This document shows positions 1-8,959 of a stretch of 64,000 nucleotides of DNA, piece after piece. The stretch is from Neisseria sp. Marseille-Q5346 (GTDB lineage: Bacteria; Pseudomonadota; Gammaproteobacteria; Burkholderiales; Neisseriaceae), in contig NZ_OX336253.1 in the NCBI RefSeq assembly GCF_946902045.1, positions 1,612,001 through 1,676,000 on the forward strand. Reading direction: 5' to 3'. Every line of letters begins with the position of its first letter. Within the stretch, counting starts at the first letter, position 1. The notes below the pieces were generated by a model, which did not search any database, had not been told where the DNA came from, and saw only the letters and a program-made list of their open reading frames with translations. A program made the position numbers and the translations under genes.

Positions 1-1
1 A

Positions 2-382
2 GGCGAAATCATCGAAATGCGCGAAAAAATGTTCCCCACCCACCCGCCGGTTGACAGCAACGTCAAATACGCGCGCGGCGGCGTGGTCGATGTTGAATTT
101 ATCGTCCAATATCTGATACTTGCCCATGCCCGCCAGTATCCGCAACTCTTGGATAACTACGGCAACATCGCCCTATTGAACATCGCCGCCGACTGCGGCC
201 TCATCGACAAAACCCTCGCCGAACAAAGCCGCACCGCCTACCGCTTCTACCGCCAGCAGCAACACAACACCAAACTGCGCGACGCCAAAAAAACCGAAGT
301 GACGGACGAATTGCTGACCCACTACGGCAACGTGCGAAAACTGTGGCAGGAAGTATTCGGGGCAGAAGTGAAGTTCGGATAA
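2..382 (+). CDS. glnE: Glutamine synthetase adenylyltransferase/deadenylase, 3' end
   Basis: This is the C-terminal 126 residues of a CDS that enters from the left edge, read in frame from base 2. Residues such as KYARGGVVDVEFIVQYL and the helical tail match the C-terminal adenylyl-transferase half of GlnE, which modifies and demodifies glutamine synthetase in response to nitrogen status. That assignment rests on family knowledge. The frame is open to the window edge, so the true start is outside. The gene ends before a DUS-pair terminator at 503-536 that it shares with a converging small gene. Confidence 0.85.
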   Translation, partial: GEIIEMREKMFPTHPPVDSNVKYARGGVVDVEFIVQYLILAHARQYPQLLDNYGNIALLNIAADCGLIDKTLAEQSRTAYRFYRQQQHNTKLRDAKKTEVTDELLTHYGNVRKLWQEVFGAEVKFG

Positions 383-502
383 ACAGGCGGGCGTATTCAG
401 CGTCAAAAGCCCTGTACAGCAACACAATTTACCGCCACAACAAACGAGCTTTAAAAGGCAAACTTTCGAACATAAAGAAAGCGCTGTTTTGTGAACCTAT
501 AA

Positions 503-536
503 AAAAGGCCGTCTGAAATTTTTCAGACGGCCTTTT
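503..536. terminator. DUS inverted-repeat terminator (bidirectional)
   Basis: Two DUS copies face each other (AAAAGGCCGTCTGAAA and its complement) with almost no loop, flanked by A and T runs. The hairpin lies between converging genes, so it can stop transcription from both sides. Confidence 0.75.
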
Positions 537-543
537 ATGGTAT

Positions 544-774
544 TTATTCTTCTTCCTCTTCCGGTTCAGCCTCTGCCTCTGCAGGTTTTTCAAGGAAGTT
601 GCCTGCCAACCACAGTAAAGCGCCACTACCTGTAATGCCTGCTTTAATCCATAGGGCGGTATCTTCGCCCCATTCGTAAATCCAGGCCAAAACTTTGGGG
701 ACGGCGTTCATATAATTCAAACCGAATGCCAATACGCCGAGGATAAATAAAGTACTGCCCAAGCTTTTCATCAT
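544..774 (-). CDS. Small membrane protein with acidic tail
   Basis: A 76-residue protein of unknown function. Residues about 5-25 (LGSTLFILGVLAFGLNYM) and 45-62 (IKAGITGSGALLWLAGNFL) look like two membrane-spanning segments. The C-terminus is almost pure Glu/Ala/Pro (EKPAEAEAEPEEEEE) and probably cytosolic or peripheral. It has a plausible ATG start and a DUS terminator just downstream. I recognise no family. It stands alone, converging on glnE. Composition and position support a real gene, but not a function. Confidence 0.65.
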   Translation of the reverse strand: MMKSLGSTLFILGVLAFGLNYMNAVPKVLAWIYEWGEDTALWIKAGITGSGALLWLAGNFLEKPAEAEAEPEEEEE

Positions 775-1083
775 TATTCCTTATAAAATCAAATGGGTGC
801 ATCAAAGCCAATCAGTAGGTGCAATGATGCTGAGTGAATGTAAATATGTCAAAAGATGGCATTATAGTAGGTTTTATGTAAGGAAGATATTTTTATAAAA
901 GCTGATTGGCAGCTTGAAGCGGTTAACTGCCGGGTATATAGGGAAGATTTTTGTTTACGTATTACTGATTTAGCTTGAGCATAATCTGTAAAAGCAGTTC
1001 TCATTTTGTGTCGATATTGTGATAAAGCAAAACAAGTTCTAAAATATGCAGTTCATTTTCATATTAAAAACAAGGAGAAACTA
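775..1083. other. Intergenic region between divergent genes
   Basis: About 310 bases separate the small membrane-protein gene (minus) and thiO (plus). The stretch is A+T-rich and must hold both promoters. A short stem AGCTG-ATTGG-CAGCT lies near 900. The only clear signal is the ribosome binding site AAGGAG just before the thiO ATG at 1084. I see no riboswitch or operator. Confidence 0.5.
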
Positions 1084-2178
1084 ATGTCTAAGGTTGCGGT
1101 ACTCGGTGGCGGTCTGTCGGGCCGTCTGATGGCGTTCCAACTGGCAGAGCAGGGCATTTCGGTCGAGTTGTTTGAGAAAGGCGAACGCAACGGCGCGCAA
1201 GCCGCCGCTTATGTTGCCGCGGCCATGTTGGCGCCGTCTGCCGAGGCGGTGGAGGCAACGCCCGAAGTCATCCGTTTGGGCAAACAAAGCATCGCGCTTT
1301 GGCGTGCGATTGTCGGCCGTCTGAATACGCCGGTGATGATGCAGGAAAACGGCAGCCTGATTGTCTGGCACACGCAGGACAAGCCGCTTTCTGCCGAGTT
1401 TGCCCGTCATTTGAAGCGCGGCGGCGTGGCGGAACATGAAACCATACGCTGGAATGCCGATGAAATCGCAGCCAACGAACCACAACTGGCAGGGCGGTTT
1501 TCAGACGGCCTGTATCTGCCGACAGAAGGGCAGTTGGACGGACGGCAGGTCTTGAATGCGCTTGTCGATGCTTTGAAATCAATGAATGTAGCGTGTCATT
1601 GGTCGTGCGAACGCGAAGTCGAAGATTTGGCGGTGCAATACGATTGGGTCATCGACTGCCGTGGTTATGGCGCAAAGAGCGCGTGGAACAGGCCGTCTGA
1701 AAGCGTTTTGCGCGGCGTTCGTGGCGAAGTGGCGCGCGTTTATGCCCCCGAAATCGAGCTGTCCCGCCCCGTGCGCCTGCTGCATCCGCGCTATCCTTTG
1801 TATATCGCGCCGAAGGAAAACCATATTTTTGTGATTGGTGCGACCCAAATCGAAAGTGAAAGCCAAGCGCCGGTCAGCGTGCGTTCCGGTTTGGAACTTT
1901 TGTCCGCGCTGTACGCCGTGCATCCGGCATTTGGCGAGGCAAACCTTTTGGAACTGGCCACCGGCCTGCGCCCGACTTTAAACCACCACAATCCCGAAAT
2001 CCGCTTCAACCGCGAACGCCGCCTGATTGAAGTCAACGGCCTGTTCCGCCACGGCTTTATGATTTCTCCGGCCGTGACCGGTGCGGCCGTGCGTTTGGCC
2101 GGCGCGCTGTTTGCCGGAAGCGACATTCCCGAATACGACGAAACCAGCGGTTTGCCGTATATCCGCGCCGCAAATTGA
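1084..2178 (+). CDS. thiO: Glycine/D-amino acid oxidase family FAD protein (ThiO-like)
   Basis: A 364-residue FAD-dependent oxidoreductase. The N-terminus holds the dinucleotide-binding motif GGGLSG (residues 8-13). The C-terminal part has the DAO-family block ATGLRPTLNHHNPEI and a final GFMISPAVTGAAV segment next to the flavin. ThiO oxidises glycine to iminoglycine, which feeds thiazole synthesis for thiamine. That role is family knowledge, and no other thi gene is nearby to confirm it. The reading frame stays open upstream to 1006, but the ATG at 1084 follows AAGGAGAAACTA and starts directly at the FAD motif, so it is preferred. The DUS embedded at about 1500 and 1691 are read through as coding sequence. 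Confidence 0.8.
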   Translation: MSKVAVLGGGLSGRLMAFQLAEQGISVELFEKGERNGAQAAAYVAAAMLAPSAEAVEATPEVIRLGKQSIALWRAIVGRLNTPVMMQENGSLIVWHTQDKPLSAEFARHLKRGGVAEHETIRWNADEIAANEPQLAGRFSDGLYLPTEGQLDGRQVLNALVDALKSMNVACHWSCEREVEDLAVQYDWVIDCRGYGAKSAWNRPSESVLRGVRGEVARVYAPEIELSRPVRLLHPRYPLYIAPKENHIFVIGATQIESESQAPVSVRSGLELLSALYAVHPAFGEANLLELATGLRPTLNHHNPEIRFNRERRLIEVNGLFRHGFMISPAVTGAAVRLAGALFAGSDIPEYDETSGLPYIRAAN

Positions 2179-2346
2179 AGCCGTTGCGGACGAAGTTGCT
2201 TGAAAATCGGGCAAATTGTTTGTGAAAGACAGCCACAGGCCGTCTGAAAATGATAAAATCGCCGTCAATTCAATTAACCTTGCGTCTGAAAATCGCATGA
2301 TGTCGTATTCAGACGCCAAACCAATTTCCTATTTAACGATAAGCAC

Positions 2347-4410
2347 ATGACAACCCAAACCCTCTTAATCGAACTTCTCACTGAAGAACTCCCGCCAAAA
2401 GCCCTCAATAATCTGGGCAACCATTTTGCCGCTTCCGTTGCCGAAGGCTTGGAAAAGGCGCAACTGATTGACGGCGCAGCCGAATACACTGCCTACGCTT
2501 CTCCGCGCCGTTTGGCCGTTCAAGTCAAAAACGTGAAAGCCGTTCAAGCCGACCAAAAAATCGTGAAAAAAGGCCCGGCCGTGGCAAATGCCATGAAAGA
2601 CGGTGCGCCGACTAAGGCTTTGGAAGGTTTTGCGCGCGGTGCGGGTGCGAAAATCGAAGACTTGACCGTCATCAACGACGGCAAGCAAGACGTGTATGCC
2701 TACGAATACGTCCAAACCGGCAAACCGCTGGGCGAGCTTTTGGAAGACATCATCAATGCCGCAGTGAAAAAACTGCCAATTCCTAAAGTCATGCGTTGGG
2801 GCAGCAGTACATTTACCTTCGTGCGCCCTGTACACAGCCTGATCGTGCTGCACGGCGGCGACATCGTAAACGTCAGCGTTTTGGGCTTGCAAAGTGGCAA
2901 CAAAACATTGGGTCACCGCTTCCTTTCCAGCGGCGAAATCGCCATCGAAAATGCCGACAGCTACGCCGCACAAATGCGCGAGCAAGGCAAAGTGGAAGCA
3001 TCATTTGCCGAACGCAAAGCCGCCATTCAGACGGCCTTGAACGAGCAGGCAGGCCGTCTGAACGCGACTGTTGCCGCCGATGAAGCATTGTTGGACGAAG
3101 TGACCGCATTGGTCGAATGGCCTGTGGTATTGGAAGCCGGTTTTGAAGAACACTTCCTCGCCGTACCGCAAGAATGCCTGATTCTGACCATGCAGCAAAA
3201 CCAAAAATACTTCCCGCTGCTCGATCAAAACGGCAAGCTGATGAACCGCTTCCTGCTGGTGTCCAACCTACAAACCGAAGACCCGTCACACATCATCCAA
3301 GGCAACGAACGCGTCTTGCGCGCGCGCCTGTCTGATGCCGAGTTCTTCTACAAACAAGACCAAAAAGCGACTTTGGAAAGCCGCCTGCCGAAATTGTCCA
3401 GCGTGGTTTACCACAACAAAATTGGTTCGCAGGCCGAACGCATCGAACGCCTGCAAAGCATCGCCGCCCATATCGCCAAAGCATTGGGTGCGGATGCCGC
3501 CGCAGCCGAGCGCGCCGCACGTTTGGCCAAAGCCGACTTGGTCACCGAAATGGTCGGCGAGTTCCCCGAATTGCAAGGCACGATGGGCAAATACTACGCC
3601 CGTTTGGACGGTGAAACCGAAGAAATCGCCGAAGCCATCGAGCAACACTACCAACCGCGTTTTGCCGGCGACAACCTGCCAGAGGGCAAAGTGGCCACCG
3701 CCGTTGCTTTGGCCGACAAACTGGAAACCTTGGTCGGCATTTGGGGCATCGGCCTGATTCCAACCGGCGACAAAGACCCATACGCCCTGCGCCGCGCCGC
3801 CTTGGGTATTTTGCGTATGCTGATGCAGTACGGTTTGGATGTAAACGAACTGATTCAGACGGCCTTCGACAGCTTCCCCAAAGGTTTGCTCAACGAAAAA
3901 ACGCCGTCTGAAACCGCCGACTTCATGCAGGCGCGTTTGGCCGTGTTGTTGCAAAATGATTATCCGCAAGACATCGTCGCCGCCGTATTGGCGAAACAGC
4001 CGCGCCGTTTGGACGACGTAGTGGCCAAACTGCAGGCCGTTGCCGCGTTCAAACAGCTGCCCGAAGCCGCAGCATTGGCCGCAGCCAACAAACGCGTGCA
4101 AAACCTGCTGAAAAAAGCCGATGCCGAGTTGGGCGCGGTTAACGAAAGCCTGCTGCAACAAGACGAAGAAAAAGCCTTGTATGCCGCCGCTCAAGGTTTG
4201 CAGCCGAAAATCTCCGCTGCCGTTGCCGAAGGCAATTTCCAAACTGCTTTGTCCGAGCTTGCTTCCGTCAAGCCGCAAGTCGATGCCTTCTTCGACAGCG
4301 TGATGGTAATGGCTGAAGATGCCGCCGTAAAACAAAACCGTTTGAACCTGCTGAACCGCTTGGCAGAACAAATGAACGCAGTTGCCGACATTGCGCTCTT
4401 GAGCGAATAA
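2347..4410 (+). CDS. glyS: Glycine--tRNA ligase beta subunit
   Basis: A 687-residue protein starting TTQTLLIELLTEELPPKAL, the hallmark N-terminus of bacterial GlyS. The length is that of the family. It pairs with GlyQ (alpha) to charge tRNA-Gly; the beta chain carries tRNA-binding and HD-like regions. GlyQ is not adjacent here, since the gene immediately upstream is thiO. A short frameshift-free ORF runs to TAA at 4408. An 11-bp stem terminator follows at 4435-4471. Confidence 0.95.
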   Translation: MTTQTLLIELLTEELPPKALNNLGNHFAASVAEGLEKAQLIDGAAEYTAYASPRRLAVQVKNVKAVQADQKIVKKGPAVANAMKDGAPTKALEGFARGAGAKIEDLTVINDGKQDVYAYEYVQTGKPLGELLEDIINAAVKKLPIPKVMRWGSSTFTFVRPVHSLIVLHGGDIVNVSVLGLQSGNKTLGHRFLSSGEIAIENADSYAAQMREQGKVEASFAERKAAIQTALNEQAGRLNATVAADEALLDEVTALVEWPVVLEAGFEEHFLAVPQECLILTMQQNQKYFPLLDQNGKLMNRFLLVSNLQTEDPSHIIQGNERVLRARLSDAEFFYKQDQKATLESRLPKLSSVVYHNKIGSQAERIERLQSIAAHIAKALGADAAAAERAARLAKADLVTEMVGEFPELQGTMGKYYARLDGETEEIAEAIEQHYQPRFAGDNLPEGKVATAVALADKLETLVGIWGIGLIPTGDKDPYALRRAALGILRMLMQYGLDVNELIQTAFDSFPKGLLNEKTPSETADFMQARLAVLLQNDYPQDIVAAVLAKQPRRLDDVVAKLQAVAAFKQLPEAAALAAANKRVQNLLKKADAELGAVNESLLQQDEEKALYAAAQGLQPKISAAVAEGNFQTALSELASVKPQVDAFFDSVMVMAEDAAVKQNRLNLLNRLAEQMNAVADIALLSE

Positions 4411-4434
4411 GGCCGCGTTTCAGTTGACCCGCTT

Positions 4435-4471
4435 TTCAGGCTGCCCGATGATTCAGGCAGCCTGAAGTTTT
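4435..4471 (+). terminator. Terminator of glyS built from Kingella-type uptake sequences
   Basis: An 11-bp perfect stem (TTCAGGCTGCC / GGCAGCCTGAA) with a 10-base loop is followed by GTTTTT. The right arm reads AGGCAGCCTGAA, the uptake-sequence dialect described for Kingella, not the GCCGTCTGAA form used everywhere else in this window. Confidence 0.75.
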
Positions 4472-4574
4472 TCGGGCGTATCCCTTGCATGGCGTTCAAG
4501 GGTATAATTCAGCAGATTTGTCAGGCAGGCAAATCGCGCACATCAAACAATTTCCCACATTCAAGAGGCAGATT

Positions 4575-5654
4575 ATGAATATTCCAGCCATCCGAACCGC
4601 ACTCGATGCCGTGTTGATTCCCACCACAATACGCACTTTGGGCAGCGAAAAAGCCGTTTTGCTTCTGGAAGAGCATTCAGACGGCCTGCATATCGGCCTG
4701 AAATTCGCGTTCCCAGTTGTCCATATTGCCGCAGACATTGCCAACGCCGTTCAAGAAGCCGTCATTTCGCATATCGGCGATACCCACATTCACTTGAGTA
4801 TCGATACCGAAATCGGTACGCATAAAGTTCAACCCGGCGTAGCAACCATCAAAGGCGTGAAAAACATCATCGCCGTTGCATCGGGCAAAGGCGGCGTCGG
4901 CAAATCAACGACCACTGCCAACCTTGCCACCGCAATGGCCAGAATGGGTGCGCGTGTCGGCGTACTCGATGCCGACCTGTACGGCCCAAGCCAGCCCACC
5001 ATGCTCGGCGTACAAGACCGCAAACCCGACCAACAAAACAAAAAACTCATTCCCGTTGAAGCCGAAAGCGGCATTCAAGTGATGTCCATCGGTTTCCTGG
5101 TCGATACCGACCAAGCCGTCGTTTGGCGCGGCCCGATGGTCAGCCAAGCCTTGCAACAGCTTATGTTCCAAAGCGAATGGGACAATGTCGATTATCTCTT
5201 CATCGACCTGCCGCCCGGTACCGGCGATATCCAATTGACCCTGTCGCAAAAAATCCCCGTAACCGGCTCCGTTGTCGTCACCACGCCGCAAGACATCGCC
5301 CTGATTGATGCACGCAAAGCCGTGGATATGTTCAACAAAGTCAATATCCCGATTTTGGGCGTTTTGGAAAACATGTCTGTCCATATTTGCACCAACTGCG
5401 GCCATGCCGAAGCAATTTTTGGCGCAGAAGGCGGTAAAAACCTGGCAGAGCGTTTGAATGTACCGTTGCTCGGCCAGCTTCCGTTGAGCTTGCCTGTACG
5501 CGAAGCCATGGACAACGGCACATCTTCAGCCTTGTTTGAAAACAACCAAACCATCGCCGACATCTACACCGAAGCCGCATTCCAAATTGCGCTGGCCATT
5601 GCCGATAAAGGCAAAGACTTCAGCAGCCGCTTCCCGAAAATCGTTGTCGAATAA
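4575..5654 (+). CDS. apbC: Iron-sulfur cluster carrier protein, Mrp/ApbC family
   Basis: A 359-residue P-loop ATPase. An N-terminal MIP18/DUF59-like region (about 1-90) precedes the deviant Walker A motif SGKGGVGKST (103-112). A CTNC pair near residue 275 is the site where ApbC/Mrp dimers hold a [4Fe-4S] cluster for transfer to apoproteins. The ATG at 4575 follows AGAGGCAG. An upstream in-frame extension to 4485 has no family counterpart and was left out. The gene ends just ahead of the tRNA-Lys promoter. Confidence 0.92.
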   Translation: MNIPAIRTALDAVLIPTTIRTLGSEKAVLLLEEHSDGLHIGLKFAFPVVHIAADIANAVQEAVISHIGDTHIHLSIDTEIGTHKVQPGVATIKGVKNIIAVASGKGGVGKSTTTANLATAMARMGARVGVLDADLYGPSQPTMLGVQDRKPDQQNKKLIPVEAESGIQVMSIGFLVDTDQAVVWRGPMVSQALQQLMFQSEWDNVDYLFIDLPPGTGDIQLTLSQKIPVTGSVVVTTPQDIALIDARKAVDMFNKVNIPILGVLENMSVHICTNCGHAEAIFGAEGGKNLAERLNVPLLGQLPLSLPVREAMDNGTSSALFENNQTIADIYTEAAFQIALAIADKGKDFSSRFPKIVVE

Positions 5655-5672
5655 AAAAATTTAAAAAAGGTG

Positions 5673-5701
5673 TTGACAGCTGTGTGACCCGTCTCTATAA
5701 T
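5673..5701 (+). promoter_or_regulatory. Consensus sigma-70 promoter of tRNA-Lys
   Basis: A perfect -35 box TTGACA (5673-5678) and a perfect -10 box TATAAT (5696-5701) are separated by exactly 17 bases. They end 12 bases before the tRNA, as expected for a strong stable-RNA promoter. Confidence 0.92.
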
Positions 5702-5713
5702 GCACAGCTTATC

Positions 5714-5789
5714 GGGTCGTTAGCTCAGTCGGTAGAGCAGCGGACTTTTAATCCGTTGGTCGAGCGTTCGAATCGCTCACGACCCACCA
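5714..5789 (+). tRNA. tRNA-Lys (anticodon TTT)
   Basis: A 76-base cloverleaf. The acceptor stem GGGTCGT pairs with ACGACCC. The D-arm is TAGCTCAGTCGGTAGAGCA, the anticodon loop is CTTTTAA with TTT, and the T-arm contains GTTCGAATC. The 3' CCA is encoded. It is transcribed alone from its own promoter and ends at a factor-independent terminator. Confidence 0.97.
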
Positions 5790-5795
5790 AATATG

Positions 5796-5827
5796 AAAAC
5801 CTGCTTTGAAAAAAGCAGGTTTTTTTA
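5796..5827 (+). terminator. Terminator of tRNA-Lys
   Basis: A 10-bp stem AACCTGCTTT / AAAGCAGGTT runs into a T tract, seven bases after the encoded CCA. Confidence 0.88.
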
Positions 5828-5893
5828 CGTTTGGATTTTAGGATTTTGTTGAACATATTTTGTTATTGAAACAATTCATAGCATATCAAGCAT

Positions 5894-5925
5894 CAGGCCG
5901 TCTGAAAGTATTTTCAGACGGCCTG
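5894..5925. terminator. DUS inverted-repeat terminator
   Basis: CAGGCCGTCTGAAA and its complement form a hairpin at the 3' side of the minus-strand ABC permease gene. Confidence 0.65.
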
Positions 5926-5978
5926 GAGTTTTATAGGAATGGTTTTGAGAAATAAGTCTACCTAGGGCAGACAAACGT

Positions 5979-7232
5979 TTAAAACCTAACCTGCGTCTGC
6001 AACTGTTTACGATAAACCAATACGGCAGCAGTCAACGAGGCAAAAGAGAATGCTGACAGTAGAAGCAGATAACGGCCAATTCCGTCCAGTCCGCTGCGGT
6101 TGAGCAGTAATTCCTGAAAAGCCTTCAAGCCCCAAGCCATCGGGGAAATCCAAGTGAGTTGCTGCATGGTTTCGGGCATGACGTGGGCGGGCACCATAAT
6201 GCCGCCGATTGCCGCCATTAGGATGATGCCGCCGCCGCCGAGGACGACGGCGTGTTCGGTGGATTTGGCGCAGACGCTGATTAGAAGCGCGTAGCCGAGT
6301 GCGGCAGCGCTGACGGCGGCGGACAGCGGCGCGTAGGGAACAAGGCTGCCGTTGAGTATGAGGGCGGGCACGCCGATTTCGGGCAGCAGGTAGCGGCCGA
6401 GCAGCAGCATTCCGACAAACTGAAGCTGGTTAATCAGGAAATAGGGGACAAGTTTCGCTACAATCAGGCCGGATGCGGAAGCGCGGGCGAGGCGCAGGCG
6501 AGTAATGGTGTTGGTCTGGCGTTCCAGCGCCATAACGTTCGACAGCGGTATCATGATGAAAAACATACCGAAAATCAGCCATGCGGGAACGCTGTGTTGT
6601 ACGGCGTTGGGTTTTTCCACCGTGCCGCTGCCTGCACTCAGATAGTGTTCTTCCAGCATTTTTTTATCTAAAAAGCTGCGCACGGCGGCGAATTGTTCGT
6701 CGTTTTTTTCATCGACTTTTTTCTGGATGTCTTTGCGGATGGAGCGGGGCAGTTTTTTATTGTCGATTTTGATGCCGTCGTTGTTGTCGAAATAGGCGTC
6801 TAGCCGCGTTTCGGTGTAGTGCTGCTGCAAAACGCCTTTGACAGCCGCCAGCCATGAAGGCTCGGTATCGGGCGGTACATAGATTTGCAGGGCTTTGTCG
6901 TCGGCGATTTTGCCGGAAGCGGGGTTCGGGTTGTGCAGCACCAGTTGGAAACGCTTGTCGTGTAGGCCGTTTTGCGCGTCGGTCAGTTTTTCAGACGGCA
7001 TCCGCGTAACATGAATCTGCTCTTTTTCCAGAGCGGCGGCCAGCGCGGTATTGATATTGTCGTTTGTTGCACCAACCAGCGCGATACGGCTGTCAGTGTG
7101 CGGATCTTGGTCGCGGCTTAGCGCCAACGACATAATCAGCATGAAGGCGATGGGCATCACAAACAACACGGCCAAACCGTGCAGGTCGCGGCAGAGCAGT
7201 TTGAGTTCTTTGAGGAGGGAGGAAATCGTCAT
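5979..7232 (-). CDS. ABC-2 type transporter permease
   Basis: A 417-residue exporter membrane subunit. One N-terminal transmembrane helix (about 17-38, FVMPIAFMLIMSLAL) is followed by a roughly 180-residue extracytoplasmic domain. Five or so hydrophobic helices lie in the C-terminal half, with the ABC-2 signature around GIILMAAIGGIMVPAHVMP. It overlaps the upstream ATPase gene by four bases (ATGA), so the two are translationally coupled. The substrate is unknown. Family members export lipids, drugs or polyketide-like molecules. It closes a co-directional run with the BtrH-like and SH3-like genes. Confidence 0.85.
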   Translation of the reverse strand: MTISSLLKELKLLCRDLHGLAVLFVMPIAFMLIMSLALSRDQDPHTDSRIALVGATNDNINTALAAALEKEQIHVTRMPSEKLTDAQNGLHDKRFQLVLHNPNPASGKIADDKALQIYVPPDTEPSWLAAVKGVLQQHYTETRLDAYFDNNDGIKIDNKKLPRSIRKDIQKKVDEKNDEQFAAVRSFLDKKMLEEHYLSAGSGTVEKPNAVQHSVPAWLIFGMFFIMIPLSNVMALERQTNTITRLRLARASASGLIVAKLVPYFLINQLQFVGMLLLGRYLLPEIGVPALILNGSLVPYAPLSAAVSAAALGYALLISVCAKSTEHAVVLGGGGIILMAAIGGIMVPAHVMPETMQQLTWISPMAWGLKAFQELLLNRSGLDGIGRYLLLLSAFSFASLTAAVLVYRKQLQTQVRF

Positions 7233-8143
7233 TGTGGATTTTGCTTATCTGTTGCCGGTTTGTCTTTGCGCAGGAAATCAAGGTAAAACGTTTCCAGCGA
7301 ACCGTGTCCCTGCTGGAAGTAGCGGATTTGTGCGCCGCTTTGTTGCAGGGCGGCGTAAACGGCGGCGGCATCGTGCGTCGTTTCCATCATGCCGCGGCTG
7401 TCCACTTGCTTGGCACCCAAAGCAGTCAGCGTTTGAGGCGGCAGTGGCGGTTCGACGGTAAAGAGCACGACACCTGTTTGCGTACTTAAAAGCTCGTCCA
7501 AACCGCCGTGGTACACCAGTTTGCCATGTTGCAGCAGCGCAATTTTGCCGCAAAGCTGCTCGATTTCCGACAGATAGTGCGAGGTGTAAACCACCGTTAC
7601 CCCCTGCCGTGTCAAATCCGCCACGCTGTCGAGGATAAAGCGGCGCGACTGCGGGTCGATGCCGACCGTGATTTCGTCGAGAAACACCAATTGCGGCGTG
7701 TTAATCAGACCGATGGCAAAATTCAGACGACGTTTAAGCCCGCCCGAAAGGTGCTTTGCTGCTTTGTTTTTATGGGCGGTCAGATCGGTCTGTTCCAACA
7801 GTGCGTTCAGACGGCCTTTGTCGCGCACTTTATAAAGCGAGGCGAAAAACAGCAGGTTGTCCCACACAGAAAGCTGCGGATAAAACGCGAAATCCTGCGG
7901 CACCAAACCGATTTTCTGCCGCTCGCTGCGGCCCAACAGGCGCAAAGGTTTGCCGTCAAACAAAATTTCGCCCTGCCGTACTTCCTGCAAGCCGGCCAAA
8001 AGCGACATCAGCGTCGTTTTCCCCGCACCGTTGTGGCCGAGCAGCCCCAAACATTCGCCGTCGGCAATGTCGAACGACACATTGTCCAGCGCGGCGGTTT
8101 CAGCTTTGGGATAACGGTGGGAGAGGGATTGGATTTGAATCAT
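7229..8143 (-). CDS. ABC transporter ATP-binding protein
   Basis: A 304-residue nucleotide-binding subunit. Visible motifs are Walker A GHNGAGKTT (about 37-45), signature LSGGLKRRL, Walker B VFLDEITVGID and the H-loop TSHYLSE. The 80-residue C-terminal extension is typical of ATPases that partner ABC-2 permeases. It starts at an ATG after a DUS and ends inside the start of the permease gene. It most likely drives export of an unknown substrate. Confidence 0.92.
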   Translation of the reverse strand: MIQIQSLSHRYPKAETAALDNVSFDIADGECLGLLGHNGAGKTTLMSLLAGLQEVRQGEILFDGKPLRLLGRSERQKIGLVPQDFAFYPQLSVWDNLLFFASLYKVRDKGRLNALLEQTDLTAHKNKAAKHLSGGLKRRLNFAIGLINTPQLVFLDEITVGIDPQSRRFILDSVADLTRQGVTVVYTSHYLSEIEQLCGKIALLQHGKLVYHGGLDELLSTQTGVVLFTVEPPLPPQTLTALGAKQVDSRGMMETTHDAAAVYAALQQSGAQIRYFQQGHGSLETFYLDFLRKDKPATDKQNPQ

Positions 8144-8170
8144 GGTTTCAGACGGCCTTTCAAGCGATAT

Positions 8171-8914
8171 TTAAATCGCAGCACCCCATAAATAACGGCG
8201 CTGGAATTTGCCGTCCTTAAATATAAAGCAGACGCCAAAAGGATCGCCGTCCGAACCTTGTCTGCCGAACAGGTAAAGCGTCTTATCGCTGTGGCGGTAA
8301 TAGGCTTTCCAGCCTTGATATACATTGCTGCTGCGTGCGGTAGCGGCAAAATCAGGCGAGAACAGTCCTTGCAGTTCGGCAGCGGGAACTGCTTGACCGT
8401 TTAGCGTGATACGTTCAAGTGCGAACACGCTTTTGGGAATCATAGAGTCGATACCATAATACGGTTTTCCTTGATAGAGACGCGCGGTGTATTTGTCTTT
8501 GCTGATGCCCGAGAAATCACTGCGTTTTGGGTGAATGCGGCGGGCTGCGATGTGTACCTTTTGTCCATTGCCGGACAAAGTCAGTGTATCGTCATGACTG
8601 GATTGTTCGTGCAGGCGGACGAAGTTTTTGTCGGAGGCGGGAAATATCAGACGGCTGTAATGGATAAAGCCGAAATCATCGGCGCTTGCTTGTTGTAGCT
8701 GAACAAAACAGAAGTCCGATCTGCTTTCACTGAGTTCTTCTATACATTCCAACGGTGTGCCGTTGGGGATTTTTGCCAAAACTTTGGCATTCAAATCGGG
8801 TCTTTTGCGCAAGTTGGTGTGTCCGTCGGCATCATGCACCAAGGCAAAGCCGTTCGGCGGCGCGGCATGGGTTAGGGCGGAACACAATAATAGGAGAGCA
8901 GCTAAGTAACGCAT
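8171..8914 (-). CDS. Secreted SH3-like (SH3b) protein, copy 2
   Basis: A 247-residue protein with a cleavable signal peptide (MRYLAALLLLCSALTHAAP). A bacterial SH3-like segment follows, roughly residues 22-85: HDADGHTNLRKRPDLNAKVLAKIPNG is the classic variant-SH3 pattern. The remaining 160 residues are an unrecognised domain. It is a close paralogue of the gene immediately upstream (8960-9703). The duplication includes the intergenic DUS and leader, so it is a recent tandem copy. SH3b domains often bind peptidoglycan, but no ligand can be inferred here. Confidence 0.8.
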   Translation of the reverse strand: MRYLAALLLLCSALTHAAPPNGFALVHDADGHTNLRKRPDLNAKVLAKIPNGTPLECIEELSESRSDFCFVQLQQASADDFGFIHYSRLIFPASDKNFVRLHEQSSHDDTLTLSGNGQKVHIAARRIHPKRSDFSGISKDKYTARLYQGKPYYGIDSMIPKSVFALERITLNGQAVPAAELQGLFSPDFAATARSSNVYQGWKAYYRHSDKTLYLFGRQGSDGDPFGVCFIFKDGKFQRRYLWGAAI

Positions 8915-8959
8915 TTTTATCTTTTCTTTTAGTTTTCAGACGACCTTTTCGAGCGATAT

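Noticed and set aside
3286..4371. A 361-aa minus-strand frame
   Set aside because: It is opposite glyS and has a Phe/Gln/His-rich mirror composition.
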